Shown here: piece after piece, positions 59,587 through 64,000 of the stretch
Layout of the letters: each line of letters opens with the position of its first letter
Position numbering within the stretch: the stretch's first letter is position 1
Assembly (NCBI RefSeq): GCF_004210375.1
Contig: NC_134829.1
Coordinates: 54,056,107-54,120,106, forward strand
DNA length: 64,000 bases
Direction: 5' to 3'
Origin: Tachypleus tridentatus
Taxonomy: Eukaryota; Arthropoda; Merostomata; Xiphosura; Limulidae
Notes under the pieces: model-generated
What the model saw: only the letters and a program-made list of their open reading frames with translations
Told to the model about the DNA's origin: nothing
Database searches by the model: none
Position numbers and translations under genes: made by a program

Positions 59587-62500
59587 GAACTTACGTACTT
59601 CACCATAACATTTTAACAATGACATTACACATTTCAAAACAGTTTGAAAACTAAACTGATGATTGTGTTATTTGAACTTACGTACTTCACCATAACATTT
59701 TAACAATGACATTACACATTTCAAAACAGTTTGAAAACTAAACTGATGATTGTGTTATTTGAACGTACGTACTTCACCATAACATTTCAACAATGATTTT
59801 ACACATTTCAAAACAGTTTGAAAACTAAACTGATGATTGTGTTATTTGAACTTACGTACTTCACCATAACATTTCAACAATGATTTTACACATTTCAAAA
59901 CAGTTTGAAAACTAAACTGATGATTGTGTTATTTGAACGTACGTACTTCACCATAACATTTCAACAATGATTTTACACATTTCAAAACAGTTTGAAAACT
60001 AAACTGATGATTGTGTTATTTGAACTTACGTACTTCACCATAACATTTCAACAATGACATTACACATTTCAAAACAGTTTGAAAACTAAACTGATGATTG
60101 TGTTATTTGAACGTACGTACTTCACCATAACATTTCAACAATGACATTACACATTTCAAAACAGTTTGAAAACTAAACTGATGATTGTGTTATTTGAACT
60201 TACGTAACATTTTAACAATGATTTTACACATTTCAAAACAGTTTGAAAACTAAACTGATGATTGTGTTATTTGAACTTACGTACTTCACCATAACATTTT
60301 AACAATGACATTACACATTTCAAAACAGTTTGAAAACTAAACTGATGATTGTGTTATTTGAACTTACGTACTTCACCATAACATTTCAACAATGATTTTA
60401 CACATTTCAAAACAGTTTGAAAACTAAACTGATGATTGTGTTATTTGAACTTACGTACTTCACCATAACATTTTAACAATGACTTTACACGTTTCAAAAC
60501 AGTTTGAAAACTAAACTGATGACTGTGTTATTTGAACTTACGTACTTCACCATAACATTTCAACAATGATTTTACACATTTCAAAACAGTTTGAAAACTA
60601 AACTGATGATTGTGTTATTTGAACTTACGTACTTCACCATAACATTTCAACAATGATTTTACACATTTCAAAACAGTTTGAAAACTAAACTGATGATTGT
60701 GTTATTTGAACTTACGTACTTCACCATAACATTTTAACAATGACATTACACATTTCAAAACAGTTTGAAAACTAAACTGATGATTGTGTTATTTGAACTT
60801 ACGTACTTCACCATAACATTTCAACAATGACATTACACATTTCAAAACAGTTTGAAAACTAAACTGATGATTGTGTTATTTGAACTTACGTACTTCACCA
60901 TAACATTTCAACAATGATTTTACACATTTCAAAACAGTTTGAAAACTAAACTGATGATTGTGTTATTTGAACTTACGTACTTCACCATAACATTTCAACA
61001 ATGATTTTACACATTTCAAAACAGTTTGAAAACTAAACTGATGATTGTGTTATTTGAACTTACGTACTTCACCACAACATTTCAACAATGATTTTACACA
61101 TTTCAAAACAGTTTGAAAACTAAACTGATGATTGTGTTATTTGAACTTACGTAACATTTTAACAATGATTTTACACATTTCAAAACAGTTTGAAAACTAA
61201 ACTGATGATTGTGTTATTTGAACTTACGTACTTCATCATAACATTTCAACAATGATTTTACACATTTCAAAACAGTTTGAAAACTAAACTGATGATTGTG
61301 TTATTTGAACGTACGTACTTCACCATAACATTTCAACAATGATTTTACACATTTCAAAACAGTTTGAAAACTAAACTGATGATTGTGTTATTTGAACGTA
61401 CGTACTTCACCACAACATTTCAACAATGATTTTACACATTTCAAAACAGTTTGAAAACTAAACTGATGATTGTGTTATTTGAACTTACGTACTTCACCAT
61501 AACATTTCAACAATGATTTTACACATTTCAAAACAGTTTGAAAACTAAACTGATGATTGTGTTATTTGAACTTACGTACTTCACCATAACATTTCAACAA
61601 TGATTTTACACATTTCAAAACAGTTTGAAAACTAAACTGATGATTGTGTTATTTGAACGTACGTACTTCACCACAACATTTCAACAATGACTTTACACAT
61701 TTCAAAACAGTTTGAAAACTAAACTGATGATTGTGTTATTTGAACGTACGTACTTCACCATAACATTTCAACAATGATTTTACACATTTCAAAACAGTTT
61801 GAAAACTAAACTGATGACTGTGTTATTTGAACTTACGTACTTCATCATAACATTTCAACAATGATTTTACACATTTCAAAACAGTTTGAAAACTAAACTG
61901 ATGATTGTGTTATTTGAACGTACGTACTTCACCATAACATTTCAACAATGATTTTACACATTTCAAAACAGTTTGAAAACTAAACTGATGATTGTGTTAT
62001 TTGAACTTACGTACTTCACCACAACATTTTAACAATGACTTTACACATTTCAAAACAGTTTGAAAACTAAACTGATGATTGTGTTATTTGAACTTACGTA
62101 CTTCACCATAACATTTTAACAATGACTTTACACATTTCAAAACAGTTTGAAAACTAAACTGATGATTGTGTTATTTGAACTTACGTACTTCACCATAACA
62201 TTTCAACAATGATTTTACACATTTCAAAACAGTTTGAAAACTAAACTGATGATTGTGTTATTTGAACGTACGTACTTCACCATAACATTTCAACAATGAC
62301 TTTACACATTTCAAAACAGTTTGAAAGCTAAACTGATGACTGTGTTATTTGAACTTACGTACTTCATCATAACATTTCAACAATGATTTTACACATTTCA
62401 AAACAGTTTGAAAACTAAACTGATGATTGTGTTATTTGAACGTACGTACTTCACCATAACATTTCAACAATGATTTTACACATTTCAAAACAGTTTGAAA

Positions 62501-62872
62501 ACTAAACTGATGATTGTGTTATTTGAACTTACGTACTTCACCACAACATTTTAACAATGACTTTACACATTTCAAAACAGTTTGAAAACTAAACTGATGA
62601 TTGTGTTATTTGAACTTACGTACTTCACCATAACATTTCAACAATGATTTTACACATTTCAAAACAGTTTGAAAACTAAACTGATGATTGTGTTATTTGA
62701 ACTTACGTACTTCACCATAACATTTTAACAATGACTTTACACATTTCAAAACAGTTTGAAAACTAAACTGATGACTGTGTTATTTGAACTTACGTACTTC
62801 ACCGTAACATTTCAACAATGATTTTACACATTTCAAAACAGTTTGAAAACTAAACTGATGATTGTGTTATTT
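59587..62872. repeat. 87-bp satellite array, 38 units
   Basis: Repeat starts GAACTTACGTACTTCACCAT and ends in GATTGTGTTATTT. Period 87 verified at several points; two units (starting 60196 and near 61143) are 77 bp through the same 10-bp deletion, and 36x87 + 2x77 fits the array length exactly. Variation is restricted to a few sites (CTTACGTA/CGTACGTA, TTTTAAC/TTTCAAC, GACATTA/GATTTTA/GACTTTA). Single-copy relatives lie at 2085-2140, 16130-16220 and 41150-41240, so the array arose by expansion of native module DNA. Confidence 0.97.
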
Positions 62873-63436
62873 GAACTAATGAGAAATATATTTTATTCTT
62901 TCTTTTATAAAGGTGGAAAAGAAAGAAAACCTTGAAGTTCCATGAAAAACACGAACCTTATGTTGTGTGTGATTTGTGTGAAAACACTAAATCAGAAGAT
63001 TCGTGGTTCATTTTGAAGATAAACTTTTAATCTAAAGGTAAACTATAGAATCGACTATCAAATTCTATTAATATTTTAAAACAAAGTTTGTTGGTGTTGG
63101 TGATTTGTCCTTCCTATAATATATTATTTAGAATGCTAGCTAAATTATGAACGGCTGTTAGCTTACCATTTAGTCCTCTTTAAGTAATCAGGTTTCTTGT
63201 GAACGTAACACCTACTAAAAATAAAGAAACACTAAATGCTCTGGTATTTTATTACGACAGTTTATTTTATAATTAACAAGACCAATGTTACAAAAATTAC
63301 AGAGTATATGGAATTTGTTCAGGTGTATTTTACTTATTTGTGATTAAACATCGGTGGGAGTGCCTACTTTGTGAATTATGAATTCACTTTCGCTTGTTTA
63401 ATTTATTAACTTATTTTATTCGCGTTTAGAATGTTT
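62873..63436. other. Noncoding right flank of the satellite
   Basis: Continues the module sequence homologous to 41236-41640; no gene. Confidence 0.6.
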
Positions 63437-63545
63437 TTTTTTAAAAGCAAAGCCACATCGAGCTATCTGCTGAGCCTACCGAGGGGAATCCAACACCTGA
63501 TTTTAGCGCTGAAAATCTGTAAATGTAACTCTTTACTAGCTGGGA
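63437..63545 (-). mobile_element. Second SINE/tRNA-like family fragment
   Basis: Reverse complement carries GTGTTGGATTCCCCTCGGTA, a B-box-like stretch (GGTTCGATTCCCCTCGGTGG in intact relatives as I remember them), and TCAGCAGATAGCTCGATG. Different from the main SINE. Not a functional tRNA. Confidence 0.55.
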
Positions 63546-63919
63546 GCTATTTTATTTGTTGAAACAATGAAGTGAAATATAATTGTTTCTAGTCTATTTC
63601 TACAAAGATGTGTGTGTTTTTAAGATATTATATAAATTAATATCCAAGTCGTTCCTTGACGTTTTATTATTTTTCAAACATTAACTTTATATCTATTTCT
63701 ATTTTATATTTAAATTTGAAATTATATTGTTTAATTTCTCTACTTATTTCTATTTTAAGCTTTCTTAATGTCAAGTTACTTTTCGGAAATTATTTTTCAA
63801 CATTTCATAACCAATTTTCTTAAGGATCAACATGTAAAACAATAACAGCTTCGGACCATTAAATAAAAATAAAGAGTTCAAAATTGTTGCGAACATCTAG
63901 TCGCCACATTCTGGACTTT

Positions 63920-64000
63920 CACAAATTTACTGAACTATGACATTTTATATTCAGACAACATCGTCATATGTCTATATGAATATTTATTTTCATTTAATTT
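63920..64000. repeat. Start of tandem unit 5
   Basis: CACAAATTTACTGAACTATG and what follows match the start of units 1-3, diverged; module homology begins upstream at about 63770. The array continues past the window. Confidence 0.75.

Larger units (their letters stand above)
38573..63919. repeat. Tandem duplication, unit 4 (older, enlarged)
   Basis: Diverged S1 module (38573-about 43980), S2 module (about 44165-49581), A exon, B exon, exon 1, promoter, then LINE/SINE DNA and a satellite array, before module start sequence returns at about 63770-63920. Noticeably less similar to units 1-3 than those are to each other. Confidence 0.85.

Noticed and set aside
59587-62872. CRISPR-like array
   Set aside because: The repeats are contiguous 87-bp units without unique spacers, in a eukaryotic setting; a satellite explains them.

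Overview
The window looks like a horseshoe-crab (Xiphosura) genome segment, AT-rich and invertebrate. The main reason is a tRNA-derived SINE (tRNA-like head, then a body ending in a short A-rich tail) present in a dozen or more copies of very different age, which I associate with Limulus/Tachypleus-type genomes. The species cannot be decided from the sequence. No retrovirus-like element was recognised.

The host genes I can support form a minus-strand cluster of metallothionein-like genes. The proteins are cytosolic (no signal peptide), 125-135 aa with 29-30 Cys, rich in CxC, CC and CCC, Lys-rich, with few or no aromatic residues, and built from two repeated Cys domains joined by a short Cys-containing linker. 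A 13-nt coding first exon (ATG GAA AAR GCT G) ends at a GT donor in phase 1. It faces not one but two homologous terminal exons, each with its own AG acceptor: B (proximal) and A (distal). In most copies a conserved AATAAA lies about 470-500 bp past the stop. The A-exon duplication carries exon 2 and part of the intron but no first exon, so A can only be expressed by splicing from the shared exon 1, which implies alternative terminal exons. A metal-response-element core (TGCRCNC) sits about 160 bp upstream of each start codon.

Layout: unit 1 (1-13993) = noncoding module, A exon, B exon, exon 1, promoter, second noncoding module with a nested Tc1-like transposon and a truncated hAT element. 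Unit 2 (13994-31090) = same order, with a shortened single-domain A exon. Unit 3 (31091-38572) = module plus short A exon, cut off before B, exon 1 and promoter. Unit 4 (38573-63919) = older, more diverged copy with two noncoding modules, A, B, exon 1, then LINE/SINE-rich DNA and an 87-bp satellite array of 38 units. A fifth unit starts at about 63920. Unit edges are arbitrary because the repeat is in tandem. The rest of the window is noncoding duplicated DNA and transposon remains.
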